Assembly (NCBI GenBank): GCA_900539175.1
Contig: UQAW01000011.1
Span: forward strand, 10,470 to 74,469
Reading direction: 5' to 3'
Source: an uncultured Lachnospiraceae bacterium
Lineage (GTDB): Bacteria > Bacillota > Clostridia > Lachnospirales > Lachnospiraceae
Length of the DNA stretch: 64,000 nucleotides
The position numbers were made by a program, and so were the translations under genes. Numbering within the stretch: position 1 is the stretch's first letter; every line of letters starts with the position of its first letter. Below, in pieces: positions 24,946 to 34,034 of this stretch. Below the pieces are notes generated by a model, which was given only the letters and a program-made list of their open reading frames with translations, did no database searches and was not told the origin of the DNA.

Positions 24946-25917
24946 TTATTTCAAGGACGCCTTACAAATCAACGTCTCAATTTCACCCTTTTCCGGCATT
25001 ACTTTCAATGCCCCTTTTCTGGTGGTTATCATAGATGCTCCTGCGTTTGCAAAAGTAAGCAATTCTCTCAAATGATCCTCTGTCAGATTCTCAAGACCAT
25101 GCTCCAGAACATAATTCAGCGCACATCCTTCAAACGTATCGCCTGCTCCCGTAGTCTCAATCGTCCCTGCCTGCAAAAAGGGCTGTACTTCCACAATCAT
25201 ATCTTTATAATAAGCTCTGCTACCCGCTTTTCCGAGGGTCACAAAAATCAACGGTATCTCATAGCTTTCCCGAAGCAGTTCCACCCCTTTTGTATAATCT
25301 GTCGTTCCTGTCATAAATTCCATTTCATTATCGGAGATCTTCAGGATATCGCACTTCGATAATCCATATTCGATCTCTTTTCTGGCATCCTCCAGACTTT
25401 CCCACAGGGACTCTCTCAGGTTCGGATCAAAAGAAATCAGCAGTCCATTGTTTTTTGCCACATCAATGGCATATCTGGTTGCTGCTCTGACTCCTTCATG
25501 TGTAGATGACAGTGTACCAAAATGGAAGATTCTCCCTCCCTTTATGATGTCCTCCATCACCTCTTCTTTTTTCAGCATCATATCAGCTCCCGGATTCCGG
25601 TAAAAGCTGAATTCCCGGTCACCATCCGGCAGAGTATGCACGAAAGCAAGTGTTGTATGCACGGTTTCATCTACCACAAGATTCGTCACATCCGTTCCGC
25701 TTGTGCTTACCGCCTCCTTTAACTGCTGTCCGAAGAAATCATTTCCGACCTTTCCGATAAAAGCGGTCTTTTTACCTAATTTATTCAGCATCGCCAAAAC
25801 ATTACAGGGCGCTCCGCCGGGATTGGCCTCCATCAAAGGATTCCCCTGCTTACTTTCTCCGTTTTCCGTAAAATCAATCAATAATTCTCCTAAAGCTACC
25901 ACATCAAATGCTTTCAT
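24946..25917 (-). CDS. scrK: PfkB family fructokinase
   Basis: This 323-residue sugar kinase of the ribokinase/PfkB family begins with the fructokinase-like VALGELLIDFTENG, has the NPGGAPCNVLAML substrate motif, GDREFSFYRNPGADMML typical of ScrK, and the ATP/anion-hole motif GAGDTFEG with the catalytic Asp near residue 255. It phosphorylates fructose to fructose-6-phosphate, and related 2-keto sugars are possible. The start is ATG at 25917, 9 nt after AGGAG; a TTG three codons earlier overlaps the spacer. It is transcribed alone and closed by a strong terminator. Confidence 0.9.
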   Translation of the reverse strand: MKAFDVVALGELLIDFTENGESKQGNPLMEANPGGAPCNVLAMLNKLGKKTAFIGKVGNDFFGQQLKEAVSTSGTDVTNLVVDETVHTTLAFVHTLPDGDREFSFYRNPGADMMLKKEEVMEDIIKGGRIFHFGTLSSTHEGVRAATRYAIDVAKNNGLLISFDPNLRESLWESLEDARKEIEYGLSKCDILKISDNEMEFMTGTTDYTKGVELLRESYEIPLIFVTLGKAGSRAYYKDMIVEVQPFLQAGTIETTGAGDTFEGCALNYVLEHGLENLTEDHLRELLTFANAGASMITTRKGALKVMPEKGEIETLICKASLK

Positions 25918-26057
25918 TTTTCCCAATCTCCTTACAACCAGTCTGTATCAAAAGAGATATCTCTATCGCTTTCTCCACCTTCTATCATAAAACACAACCC
26001 AAATATTGTCTGCACGTTTTCCAAAAGACATACAAAAGAATATGCTTTTTTAACAAA

Positions 26058-28235
26058 TCAGCTGAAAAATTTTGCAATGATATCTGCCAGATTGTATTCC
26101 GCAAAAACTGCGACTGCAACCAAAGATACCGTAGACATTATTTTTATAAATATATCCAGACACGGACCAACCGTATCTTTCAGCGGATCACCAACTGTAT
26201 CACCGATAACTGCCGCATCATGTGCCGGACTTCCTTTTCCAGAACCGGAAATTTTTCCGGACTCAATATATTTCTTGCCATTATCCCATGCCCCGCCGGC
26301 ATTTCCGGAAAAAATTGCAATCATAATGGAGCAGATGGTAGAACCGATAAGGATACCTCCTACAAACTCCGGTCCCAGGATAAATCCACATGCCACAGGT
26401 ACGACAATTGCCAAAAGAGACGGAATCTTCATCTCACCAATCGCACCCTTGGAAGAAATCTCAATACAGGTCTTATAATCCGGTTTTGCAGTTCCGTCAA
26501 GGATACCCGGGATTTCCCGAAACTGCCGGCGTACCTCAGCCACCATTTTCCGGGCTGCTTTCGCTACCGCTTCAATCAACATACCAGAAAACAAAAACGG
26601 CAAGGCTCCGCCCATAATAGCACCGGCCAGAGTCATTGGTTCCATCAGATTCAAAATTAATTCTGTACTGAAATCATTGTAAGAGTACAGATAAGAAATC
26701 ATCAGCGCCAAAGCAGCCAAAGCTCCGGAACCAATCGCAAAACCTTTTCCGATTGCCGCAGTGGTATTTCCCACGGAATCCAGAGTATCCGTGATTTTCC
26801 GCACTTCCGGTTTTAATCCGGACATTTCTGCAATACCGCCTGCATTATCCGATATAGGGCCATATGTATCAACAGAAACGGTTGCCGTTACAAAGGAGAG
26901 CATACCCATAGCAGCCATAGCTACCCCGTACATTCCTGATACCTGATAGGAAATAATGATGCCCACGCCCAAAACCAGACATGGAGCCATACAGGACTTC
27001 ATACCGAGAGCCAGACCCTGCGTAATGGTAAGCGCTGCACCCTCCAGCGACGCATTCGCCAGATTCCGCGTCGGCTTATACTCAGAAGATGTATAAATCT
27101 CTGCAATGATACCAATTACAACACCCGCAACTACGCCGATCGCAGCCGCTATCCAGGTTGAAAGCCATCCGCATTTAAACCCGAGAATGGTACGAAGAGA
27201 CGTACTGTCATATCCGCGGAACATAATATAAGAAACCAGGAGTCCCATAACAATCGTCATTCCGGCAGCAATATACGTTGCACCGTCCAGATCCTTGTGG
27301 GGATCGTCTGCCATTCGTTTCTTAAATAACAAAAATGCGATTCCTATACAAGATGCAATCAAACCAATGGATACAAAAATCAATGGAAAAAGAATCAATG
27401 TTTTTAACAACTCATTGCTCATACCGGTATTTTCCGCCAATGACTTAGAAAACATATGATAAGCAAGAATAATACCTGATGAAATTGCACCGACAAAACT
27501 TTCCAGCAAATCAGATCCAAGTCCTGCTACGTCCCCTACATTATCACCTACATTATCTGCAATTGTAGCCGGATTTCTGGGGTCATCCTCCGGAATATGT
27601 GCCTCGGTTTTACCAACCAGGTCAGCTCCCATGTCGGCAGCCTTCGTATAAATACCTCCGCCCACACGGTTAAACATAGCTACCATAGAACATCCCAATG
27701 CATAACCGGATAGTGTCATCGTAAATGGACAGAAACTTAATCCCAACATATTGGTATAGGATGCCTCTGTAATATCAATCTGTCCCATTCCAATACCAAA
27801 AACCATATAGACGATAAACACGCCAAGGAGAGCAAATCCTCCGACGCAGAGTCCCATAACAGAACCGCCGCGAAATGCAACTTTTACTGTTTCCCCAATA
27901 TTACTTGTCTCCCTTGCACGGTTTGCCACTCTGACATTTGCATAGGTGGCTATTTTCATCCCTACAAACCCGGCGCACCCGGACATAACAGAACCAAGAA
28001 TCAATGCAACCGCCGCATGCCAGGTTGTGACAACAGCCATCAACACGGCCACAACAGCAACCACCATATAGAGAATCTTGTACTCATAATGGATAAACGC
28101 ATTTGCACCGATCCGAATTGCCTCCGCAATTTCCTGCATTTCTTTGGTTCCCTCTGGCATGTGCTTTACTGTCAGAAAATTAAAGGCAGCAAAGCTAAGT
28201 GCCAGCACAGCAGCAATACAAACTACATAAATCAT
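26058..28235 (-). CDS. hppA: K+-dependent membrane-bound pyrophosphatase (ion pump)
   Basis: This 725-residue protein has about 16 membrane helices and couples pyrophosphate hydrolysis to Na+ or H+ export. The catalytic loop with DVGADLVGKTEAHIPEDDPR and the following DNVGDNVGDVAG is intact, as are the later DNAGGIAEM and the C-terminal DTVGDPLKDTVGP segments. GNTTAAIGKG carries Ala where K+-independent members have Lys, so this is the K+-dependent class. Whether Na+ or H+ is pumped cannot be settled by eye. The ATG at 28235 follows GGAGG/GAGG, and a promoter lies at 28283-28311. Confidence 0.95.
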   Translation of the reverse strand: MIYVVCIAAVLALSFAAFNFLTVKHMPEGTKEMQEIAEAIRIGANAFIHYEYKILYMVVAVVAVLMAVVTTWHAAVALILGSVMSGCAGFVGMKIATYANVRVANRARETSNIGETVKVAFRGGSVMGLCVGGFALLGVFIVYMVFGIGMGQIDITEASYTNMLGLSFCPFTMTLSGYALGCSMVAMFNRVGGGIYTKAADMGADLVGKTEAHIPEDDPRNPATIADNVGDNVGDVAGLGSDLLESFVGAISSGIILAYHMFSKSLAENTGMSNELLKTLILFPLIFVSIGLIASCIGIAFLLFKKRMADDPHKDLDGATYIAAGMTIVMGLLVSYIMFRGYDSTSLRTILGFKCGWLSTWIAAAIGVVAGVVIGIIAEIYTSSEYKPTRNLANASLEGAALTITQGLALGMKSCMAPCLVLGVGIIISYQVSGMYGVAMAAMGMLSFVTATVSVDTYGPISDNAGGIAEMSGLKPEVRKITDTLDSVGNTTAAIGKGFAIGSGALAALALMISYLYSYNDFSTELILNLMEPMTLAGAIMGGALPFLFSGMLIEAVAKAARKMVAEVRRQFREIPGILDGTAKPDYKTCIEISSKGAIGEMKIPSLLAIVVPVACGFILGPEFVGGILIGSTICSIMIAIFSGNAGGAWDNGKKYIESGKISGSGKGSPAHDAAVIGDTVGDPLKDTVGPCLDIFIKIMSTVSLVAVAVFAEYNLADIIAKFFS

Positions 28236-28282
28236 AATACCTCTTACCTCCACAATACTTTTTTTGCTTGACCCTCGATTCT

Positions 28283-28311
28283 AGTATACGATAATTTCCA
28301 TAGCATGGCAA
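28283..28311 (-). promoter_or_regulatory. Sigma-A promoter of hppA
   Basis: On the minus strand, TTGCCA and TATACT are separated by exactly 17 bp, about 48 bp before the start codon. Confidence 0.7.
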
Positions 28312-28349
28312 TGAAGATCTTCGTGCCGAATAGCTCAAAATTGCGGTTT

Positions 28350-28393
28350 AAAAAAACCGCAACCCCTTGTAAAATAAAAGGATTGCGGTTTTG
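28350..28393 (-). terminator. Terminator of the mtaB-to-trhP gene cluster
   Basis: AAAACCGCAA and TTGCGGTTTT form the stem with an inner CCTT/AAGG pairing, and the minus strand ends in a long T-run. It lies 26 bp after the U32 gene stop and closes the gene series that runs down from 35378. Confidence 0.88.
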
Positions 28394-28418
28394 CCATCAT
28401 CAAAAATTCATACCAATA

Positions 28419-29648
28419 TTACATACTTTCTTTCCGTCGCAGAATATCGAATACATCCATCTCACACCCCAGATCAATCCAGAGTTTTTGTTTTGGATGG
28501 GGAGCGGATTCCATCGGATTTCCGTCATTATCATAGATTCCTTTTACAGTCACAGAAATATTCCGTCCATCGGGTTTCATGATTTCGATTGTCTCACCTA
28601 CCGAAAACTTATTGCGCTGTTCGATACTGTAAAAACCACGCTCATCACATGCTCCAACAATGCCTAGATATGTGTATTCCTGAATATAGGTATTATTGTC
28701 GTAAATCTGAGCATCGTCCGAAGGCTTTCCATAGAAAAATCCAGTTGTAAACTGTCGATAAGTACAGTTGGAAATCTGTTCCCGATACCAGAGCATGTTC
28801 TCCTGATAAAGCTTGGGATCTTTCTTATAATCATCGATCGCCTTTCGGTAAGTACGGGCGACCGTTGCCACATAAAGTGCGGTTTTCATACGTCCCTCAA
28901 TCTTAAGACTGTCAATTCCGGCATTCAGAATATCCGGCAGATGTTCGATCATACACAGATCCTTGGAATTAAAGATGAATGTTCCCCGTTCATTCTCATA
29001 GACCGGCAGATATTCACCGGGGCGGGATTCTTCCACTACCGCATACTTCCAACGGCAAGGATGGGTACATGCCCCCTGATTGGCATCCCTGCCGGTAAAA
29101 TAGTTACTGAGCAGGCATCTGCCGGAATAGGAAATGCACATAGCGCCGTGTATGAAGGTTTCAATCTCCAGATCCTCCGGAATATGCGCCCGAATCTCCC
29201 GAATCTCATCCAAAGACAGCTCCCGGGCGGTAACAACGCGCTTCGCGCCCTGCTGATGCCAAAAACAAAAGGTACTGTAATTGGTATTATTTGCCTGGGT
29301 ACTTACATGACGTTCAATCTCCGGACAGACCTCTTTCGCAATCTGAAATACACCAGGATCAGAAATAATAAGTGCATCCGGTCCAATTTCCTTAAGTTCC
29401 CGGAAGTATTCCCGCACACCGTCCAAATCTTCATTGTGTGCCAATATATTGGCTGTCACATAGACCTTTACGCCATGTTCATGGGCAAAAAGTATCCCTT
29501 CTTTCATGTCCTCCATGGAAAAGTTCTTTGCCTTCGCCCGCAGACCAAATGCTTCACCGCCGATATAGACAGCGTCCGCACCGAAAATAACTGCTACTTT
29601 CAAAACTTCCAGGCTGCTGGCAGGCACCAGCAATTCCGGTTCTCTCAT
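28419..29648 (-). CDS. trhP: U32 family tRNA hydroxylation protein TrhP
   Basis: This 409-residue member of peptidase family U32 starts with ELLVPASSLEVLKVA and the VYIGGEAFGLRAKAKNFS segment. It carries the family signature ETFIHGAMCISYSGRCLLSN and clustered cysteines (GACTHPCRWKY). Although annotated as collagenase-like peptidases, the YegQ/YrrN/YrrO group makes 5-hydroxyuridine at tRNA position 34. The gene directly follows a TrmR-type methyltransferase (13 bp), which methylates that product, as in Bacillus yrrM-yrrN-yrrO. Only one U32 gene is present, where Bacillus has two. The ATG at 29648 follows GGAGG. Confidence 0.88.
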   Translation of the reverse strand: MREPELLVPASSLEVLKVAVIFGADAVYIGGEAFGLRAKAKNFSMEDMKEGILFAHEHGVKVYVTANILAHNEDLDGVREYFRELKEIGPDALIISDPGVFQIAKEVCPEIERHVSTQANNTNYSTFCFWHQQGAKRVVTARELSLDEIREIRAHIPEDLEIETFIHGAMCISYSGRCLLSNYFTGRDANQGACTHPCRWKYAVVEESRPGEYLPVYENERGTFIFNSKDLCMIEHLPDILNAGIDSLKIEGRMKTALYVATVARTYRKAIDDYKKDPKLYQENMLWYREQISNCTYRQFTTGFFYGKPSDDAQIYDNNTYIQEYTYLGIVGACDERGFYSIEQRNKFSVGETIEIMKPDGRNISVTVKGIYDNDGNPMESAPHPKQKLWIDLGCEMDVFDILRRKESM

Positions 29649-29661
29649 ACGTACCTCCAAT

Positions 29662-30303
29662 CTATCGCTTCACACTCAGTGTGATGCCATCCCCCAGAGG
29701 GATAATCGCGGTTTCCAGTTCCTCATGATGTTTCAGTGTATAGAGATACTCCCGCATCCTCTTGTATATGGTACGGTTTCTCCGCTCCACGATATAATGC
29801 GATTCTACAATATCCCCATCCTGAAGGACATTGTCAGAAATCAACACACTCCCGGGATGCATCAGCCGCAGGATCTCGGGCAGAAAATGAATATACTGTC
29901 CCTTGGCTGCATCCATAAAAATCAAATCGTAAGCATCTTCCAACGTTTTCAATAATTCCCTGGCATCTCCCGGCAGCAGGGTAATCTGAGCCTGACGGCC
30001 CGCCTCCCGAAAATGCTCTCTGGCAATGGGAATTCTCTTTTCGTAATTTTCTATCGTCGTAATCTCACAATTCTCCGGTGCATATTCTGCCATAAAAAGA
30101 GCAGAGAATCCAATGGCGGTTCCCACCTCCAGGATTCTCTTCGGCTGCTGTATCTTCAAAAACACCTTCAAAAAACTCTGCATTTCCCTTCGAATAATGG
30201 GAACAAAATTCTTTTTTGCCTCCTGCTCCAGTTTTTCCAGATACGGCGTATGTCCTGCATCCATAGAATTGATGAACGTTATCATTCTTTCATCAACAAT
30301 CAA
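29662..30303 (-). CDS. trmR: SAM-dependent O-methyltransferase, TrmR type (tRNA mo5U34)
   Basis: This 213-residue class I methyltransferase has the SAM motif ILEVGTAIGFSALFMAE (about 70-86), the acidic motif TIENYEKR, and IFMDAAKGQY (the conserved Asp of O-methyltransferases). Position between an MltG-like gene and trhP matches Bacillus yrrM, whose product TrmR methylates 5-hydroxyuridine in tRNA wobble positions. The start is TTG at 30303, one base after the upstream stop, with GGCGGAG 6 nt before it. An internal ATG (30285) has a weaker site. A catechol-type O-methyltransferase is the less likely alternative. Confidence 0.87.
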   Translation of the reverse strand: MIVDERMITFINSMDAGHTPYLEKLEQEAKKNFVPIIRREMQSFLKVFLKIQQPKRILEVGTAIGFSALFMAEYAPENCEITTIENYEKRIPIAREHFREAGRQAQITLLPGDARELLKTLEDAYDLIFMDAAKGQYIHFLPEILRLMHPGSVLISDNVLQDGDIVESHYIVERRNRTIYKRMREYLYTLKHHEELETAIIPLGDGITLSVKR

Positions 30304-30304
30304 C

Positions 30305-30805
30305 TTATTCTCCGCCTTCCTCTGTTCCTTCCATCACATGATTGATGCTTCCTTTGCCGGACGCACCGACATCGGAATCCATGCCATCCTCTTCAAAAGT
30401 CGGCTGCCCCTCTGTATTTTCCTTTGCCAAAATTGCCAGCATTTCATCCACAATCTGATGCGTATTCAATATATAGCTGCCATTCTCCAACTTACCATAA
30501 TAATTAGAAAGGCGGACCTGTACCCAAAAGACAGCCGGACTTTCATGAATCAGTCCTTTTTCTTTTAAGAGCTTTCCGATTGCATACGTAGAGGTTCCGT
30601 CTCTTATAACGACAGTCACATCCTGTCCCTTAGCTTCTGTCGCGGCAACCGGTTTCTGATTCAGTACATCGTATCCAAAATCATAGGCAGACTTTCCCAG
30701 ATATACAATCAGAAAAATCCCACAAATATAGATAAGCAAACGAAGTATGCTTTTTACACTCGTAAGCGCAACCCGATATCCAGTATCCTTTTTCTTCTTA
30801 TCCAT
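30305..30805 (-). CDS. MltG-like membrane protein lacking the catalytic domain
   Basis: This 166-residue protein has a basic N-terminus, one transmembrane segment (about 25-44), and then a domain (about 65-130, VTVVIRDGTSTYAIGKLLKE, NGSYILNTHQIVDEMLAILA) that matches the LysM-like subdomain of MltG/YceG. The large catalytic part with the active Glu is absent; MltG is usually about 340 residues. The frame ends naturally after an acidic tail, so it appears to be a shortened form and not a fresh break. Position before trmR matches Bacillus yrrL (mltG). It could bind peptidoglycan or regulate without cleaving. AAGGAG precedes the ATG. Confidence 0.75.
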   Translation of the reverse strand: MDKKKKDTGYRVALTSVKSILRLLIYICGIFLIVYLGKSAYDFGYDVLNQKPVAATEAKGQDVTVVIRDGTSTYAIGKLLKEKGLIHESPAVFWVQVRLSNYYGKLENGSYILNTHQIVDEMLAILAKENTEGQPTFEEDGMDSDVGASGKGSINHVMEGTEEGGE

Positions 30806-30840
30806 CTGTCACTCCTTTGCCGTCAACCTTCCGCTTCCTT

Positions 30841-31185
30841 TTACCATACTTCATCCGGTACTGAAATCGGAATTCTTTCCATAAGCTCATTATGAATCTT
30901 CTGCATCGTCTTGCACATGGTTAACTCTGCCTCCAGATATGCATTCACCAACGCATTGCTGCGAAGCTCTACATACTCTGACTCCAAATGGTCAACAGCT
31001 TCAAACAAATCAATGCCTTCCTGCCTTTGAAGCCGAAAATTCTTGCCTCGGAATTCATCCACTCTCCGGCGTAATTCAGAATCTTTATTTAACTCTTCTT
31101 CATACCGAAAATAATTCTGATATTCCTCGCTTTCCAGAAGAGCCTGAATCAGCGCTTCCATGCAGCCTGCTACATTATTTGTCAT
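30841..31185 (-). CDS. YlbF/YmcA family regulator
   Basis: This 114-residue all-helical protein belongs to the YlbF/YmcA (DUF964) family: LIQALLESEEYQNYFRYEEE, then RRRVDEFRGKNFRLQ. In Bacillus, YlbF, YmcA and YaaT form a complex that affects RNase Y activity and development. Here the gene directly follows RNase J (the ATG lies 6 bp past the rnj stop), tying a YlbF-type factor to RNA decay by position. I use ATG at 31185 with GGAGG 10 nt upstream. A longer frame would overlap rnj. Confidence 0.83.
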   Translation of the reverse strand: MTNNVAGCMEALIQALLESEEYQNYFRYEEELNKDSELRRRVDEFRGKNFRLQRQEGIDLFEAVDHLESEYVELRSNALVNAYLEAELTMCKTMQKIHNELMERIPISVPDEVW

Positions 31186-31190
31186 TACTT

Positions 31191-32855
31191 CTAAGCCTCC
31201 ATTATGATAGGAAGAATCATCGGTCTTCTCTTCGTACGTTTCCATACAAAATCACCCAATGAATCTTTGATTACCGTCTTAATTCTTCCCCAATCTGTCA
31301 CACGGCGGTTCAGACATTCATCCAGTGCATCTTCCACTACGATTCTTGCCTCTCCCATCAGGTCCTCCGATTCGCGGACATAGACAAATCCCCTGGACAC
31401 AATATCCGGTCCTGCAAGAAGTTGATTACTGTGCTTCTCCAATGTCAGCACCACTACCATGATACCATCTTCTGAAAGATGCTGACGGTCACGCAGCACG
31501 ATATTCCCCACGTCTCCCACACCCAGACCATCTACCATGATTGCCCCGGTATGAACTTTTCCTGTAATCGCAGCGCTTTCCTCATCCATCTCCATCACAT
31601 CACCGGAACGCATGATAAAGATGTTCTCTTTTGGAATTCCAAGATTCTCTGCAAGCCCCGCCTGTGCTTTCAGATGACGGAACTCTCCGTGCACAGGGAT
31701 TGCATACTTGGGATGAACCAGAGAATAAATCAATTTAATCTCTTCCTGACAGGCATGTCCTGATACATGGACATCCGAAAAAATAACGTCTGCTCCCTTG
31801 GCAGATAATTCATTGATTACCTTAGAAACTGCTTTCTCATTACCCGGAATAGGATTGGAGCTGAAAATAATCGTATCGCCCGGTTTAATCGATACTTTCT
31901 TGTGAATACTGGCAGCCATCCGTGACAATGCCGCCATAGATTCTCCCTGGCTTCCTGTGGTGACAAGGACCATCTGGTCATCCGGGTAATTCTTCATATG
32001 ATCGATATCAATTAAAGTATTCTCCGGGATCTTCAGGTATCCCAACTCTGCCGCTGTGGTGATCACATTGACCATACTGCGGCCTTCCACTACTACCTTC
32101 CGACCGTATTTATAAGCAGAATTGATAATCTGCTGTACACGGTCAACATTGGACGCAAACGTTGCAATAATAATACGCGTATTTTTGTGCTCGGCAAAGA
32201 TATTGTCAAATGTTCTTCCCACAGTACGCTCGGACATGGTAAATCCCTGACGCTCCGCATTGGTGCTGTCGCACATCAGCGCAAGTACGCCTTTTTTACC
32301 GATCTCCGCAAAACGCTGCAGATCAATTGCATCACCAAACACCGGTGTATAATCCACTTTAAAGTCTCCGGTATGAATCACAGTACCTGCCGGCGAATAA
32401 ATTGCCAGTGCGGCTGCATCCTGAATACTATGGTTCGTCTTAATAAATTCAATACGGAACGCACCGAGATTAATGGACTGTCCATGCCTGATTGTCTTTC
32501 TTTTTGTAGAGCGAAGAAGATTGTGTTCTTTTAATTTATTTTCAATTAATCCAATTGTAAGCTTTGTCGCATAGATGGGCACATTTACCTCTCTCAGTAC
32601 ATAAGGCAGCGCCCCGATATGATCCTCATGTCCGTGGGTTATAACAAACCCTTTTACTTTCTGTATATTGTCTTTCAGATAGGTCACATCCGGTATTACC
32701 AGATCGATTCCCAGCATATCATCCTCCGGGAATGCCAGACCGCAGTCCACAACAACAATACTGTCTTCGTACTCGAAGGCAGTAATATTCATTCCGATTT
32801 GTTCCAATCCTCCAAGCGGAATGATTCTTAATTTACTTTCACCTTTTTTCTTCAA
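31191..32855 (-). CDS. rnj: Ribonuclease J
   Basis: This 554-residue metallo-beta-lactamase/beta-CASP RNase degrades and matures RNA, with 5'-to-3' exonuclease activity. It has THGHEDHIGALPY (zinc ligands, about 75-87), DFKVDYTPVFGD, the MCDSTNAERQG loop, VTTGSQGESMAALSRMA (beta-CASP) and HVSGHACQEEI. The start is TTG at 32855 with GGAGG 6 nt upstream, giving an N-terminus with a short Lys-rich lead. An 11-codon longer frame has no ribosome site. It is followed at once by a YlbF-family gene. Confidence 0.93.
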   Translation of the reverse strand: MKKKGESKLRIIPLGGLEQIGMNITAFEYEDSIVVVDCGLAFPEDDMLGIDLVIPDVTYLKDNIQKVKGFVITHGHEDHIGALPYVLREVNVPIYATKLTIGLIENKLKEHNLLRSTKRKTIRHGQSINLGAFRIEFIKTNHSIQDAAALAIYSPAGTVIHTGDFKVDYTPVFGDAIDLQRFAEIGKKGVLALMCDSTNAERQGFTMSERTVGRTFDNIFAEHKNTRIIIATFASNVDRVQQIINSAYKYGRKVVVEGRSMVNVITTAAELGYLKIPENTLIDIDHMKNYPDDQMVLVTTGSQGESMAALSRMAASIHKKVSIKPGDTIIFSSNPIPGNEKAVSKVINELSAKGADVIFSDVHVSGHACQEEIKLIYSLVHPKYAIPVHGEFRHLKAQAGLAENLGIPKENIFIMRSGDVMEMDEESAAITGKVHTGAIMVDGLGVGDVGNIVLRDRQHLSEDGIMVVVLTLEKHSNQLLAGPDIVSRGFVYVRESEDLMGEARIVVEDALDECLNRRVTDWGRIKTVIKDSLGDFVWKRTKRRPMILPIIMEA

Positions 32856-32942
32856 AAAGCACCTCCAAATTTTTATATCCGAACACAATGAATAAGAAGA
32901 CTTCTATCCCTGAAGTCTCCCTAAAAAGGAGTGCGTTTTACA

Positions 32943-33197
32943 CTAACGGAAATCCACATCATCCATCATCTGAGCAAATACACCCGCTATGGCATCAAAT
33001 TCCACTTCCTCTTCAACCATAACGTACTCTGCCTCAGAAGCAGTCCCTGCGGACACATCCTTCATGATATAGGCATTCGCCTCATCTTCGTCAGAATCAG
33101 CAACCAACAGATAATCGATTCCATTTACCCTGGTCTGCTCTTCTACAAAAAATTCATCTACACTTCCGTCTTCCGCTACAAATTTAATTTTTTCCAT
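32943..33197 (-). CDS. DUF1292 family protein
   Basis: This 84-residue acidic protein is of the DUF1292 (YrzB) family: KIKFVAEDGSVDEFFVEEQT, then DYLLVADSDEDEANAYIMKD. Function is unknown. It follows ruvX and ireB in the conserved Firmicutes order yrzL-yrrK-yrzB. The ATG has a weak AGGG site about 6 nt upstream. Confidence 0.88.
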   Translation of the reverse strand: MEKIKFVAEDGSVDEFFVEEQTRVNGIDYLLVADSDEDEANAYIMKDVSAGTASEAEYVMVEEEVEFDAIAGVFAQMMDDVDFR

Positions 33198-33262
33198 AAT
33201 CCCTGACTTCCTTATACGTTTTGATCACCGGAAACATATTCAGCCAATCCGCCGAAAAAAGT

Positions 33263-33691
33263 TCACGCCTGATGGCTCAAATAGTCCAAATACCCTTGCA
33301 GAATCAATACTGCTGCAATCTGATCCACATACTGCTTTCTGTTCTCTCTGCGCACATTCGCCTCAATCAGAGTCCTGTTCGCCTCCACAGTAGTCAGACG
33401 TTCATCCCACATCACAACATCCAGACCTGTCCTTCTCTTCAGCATCTCCTGAAATTCCAGAGATTTTACAGCCCTGTCACCGATATCATTATTCATATGC
33501 TTTGGAAACCCCAGAACCAGCAGTTCTACCTGATACTGTGCAATCAGTTCCTCGATTCTTGCCAATGTCTGGCGCAGTTTATTCTCAGATTTTCTCCGGA
33601 TAATCTCTATCCCCTGAGCAGTAATTCCCAGCGGGTCGCTGATGGCAACCCCCACTGTCTTAGATCCATAATCCAATCCCATGATACGCAT
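33263..33691 (-). CDS. ruvX: RuvX/YqgF family Holliday junction resolvase or pre-16S rRNA nuclease
   Basis: This 142-residue RNase H-fold nuclease has MGLDYGSKTVGVAISDPLG (catalytic Asp near residue 6), the LVLGFPKHMNND strand and VVMWDERLTTVEA, which supplies the second acidic site. YqgF processes the 5' end of 16S rRNA in E. coli, and a recombination role is also proposed. It lies 4 bp after ireB and before DUF1292. Confidence 0.92.
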   Translation of the reverse strand: MRIMGLDYGSKTVGVAISDPLGITAQGIEIIRRKSENKLRQTLARIEELIAQYQVELLVLGFPKHMNNDIGDRAVKSLEFQEMLKRRTGLDVVMWDERLTTVEANRTLIEANVRRENRKQYVDQIAAVLILQGYLDYLSHQA

Positions 33692-33695
33692 ATCG

Positions 33696-33965
33696 TCAGT
33701 CTCTCTTCCAGGATTCGTTCTTGATATACTCTTTCAAAAGTTCTTCCACCAGCTCGTCCCGCTCGACCTTCATAATCATACTGCGTGCCCCTTTATAGCT
33801 GGTAATATAGGTCGGATCTCCGGACATAATATATCCTACAATCTGATTCACCGGATTATATCCCTTCTCAGCCATGGCGTTATAAACCACATCCAGAACC
33901 TCTTTTACCTGAATCTCCGGTTCACTTTTGACTTTAAAGTATTGCGTATTACTTAAATCTGTCAT
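33696..33965 (-). CDS. ireB: IreB family regulatory phosphoprotein (DUF965)
   Basis: This 89-residue protein of the IreB/YrzL family begins MTDLSNTQYFKVKSEPE and contains GYNPVNQIVGYIMSGDPTYI, the conserved family core. In Enterococcus, IreB is phosphorylated by the Ser/Thr kinase IreK and modulates cephalosporin resistance. The N-terminal Thr/Ser residues (T2, S5, T7) are the likely phosphorylation region. It is co-transcribed with ruvX. Confidence 0.92.
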   Translation of the reverse strand: MTDLSNTQYFKVKSEPEIQVKEVLDVVYNAMAEKGYNPVNQIVGYIMSGDPTYITSYKGARSMIMKVERDELVEELLKEYIKNESWKRD

Positions 33966-34034
33966 CTCTTCACGTCCTCGTTCATTGATATCTATTTCAT
34001 TTTAATATACTTTACTGGAAAATTCAATGATAAC

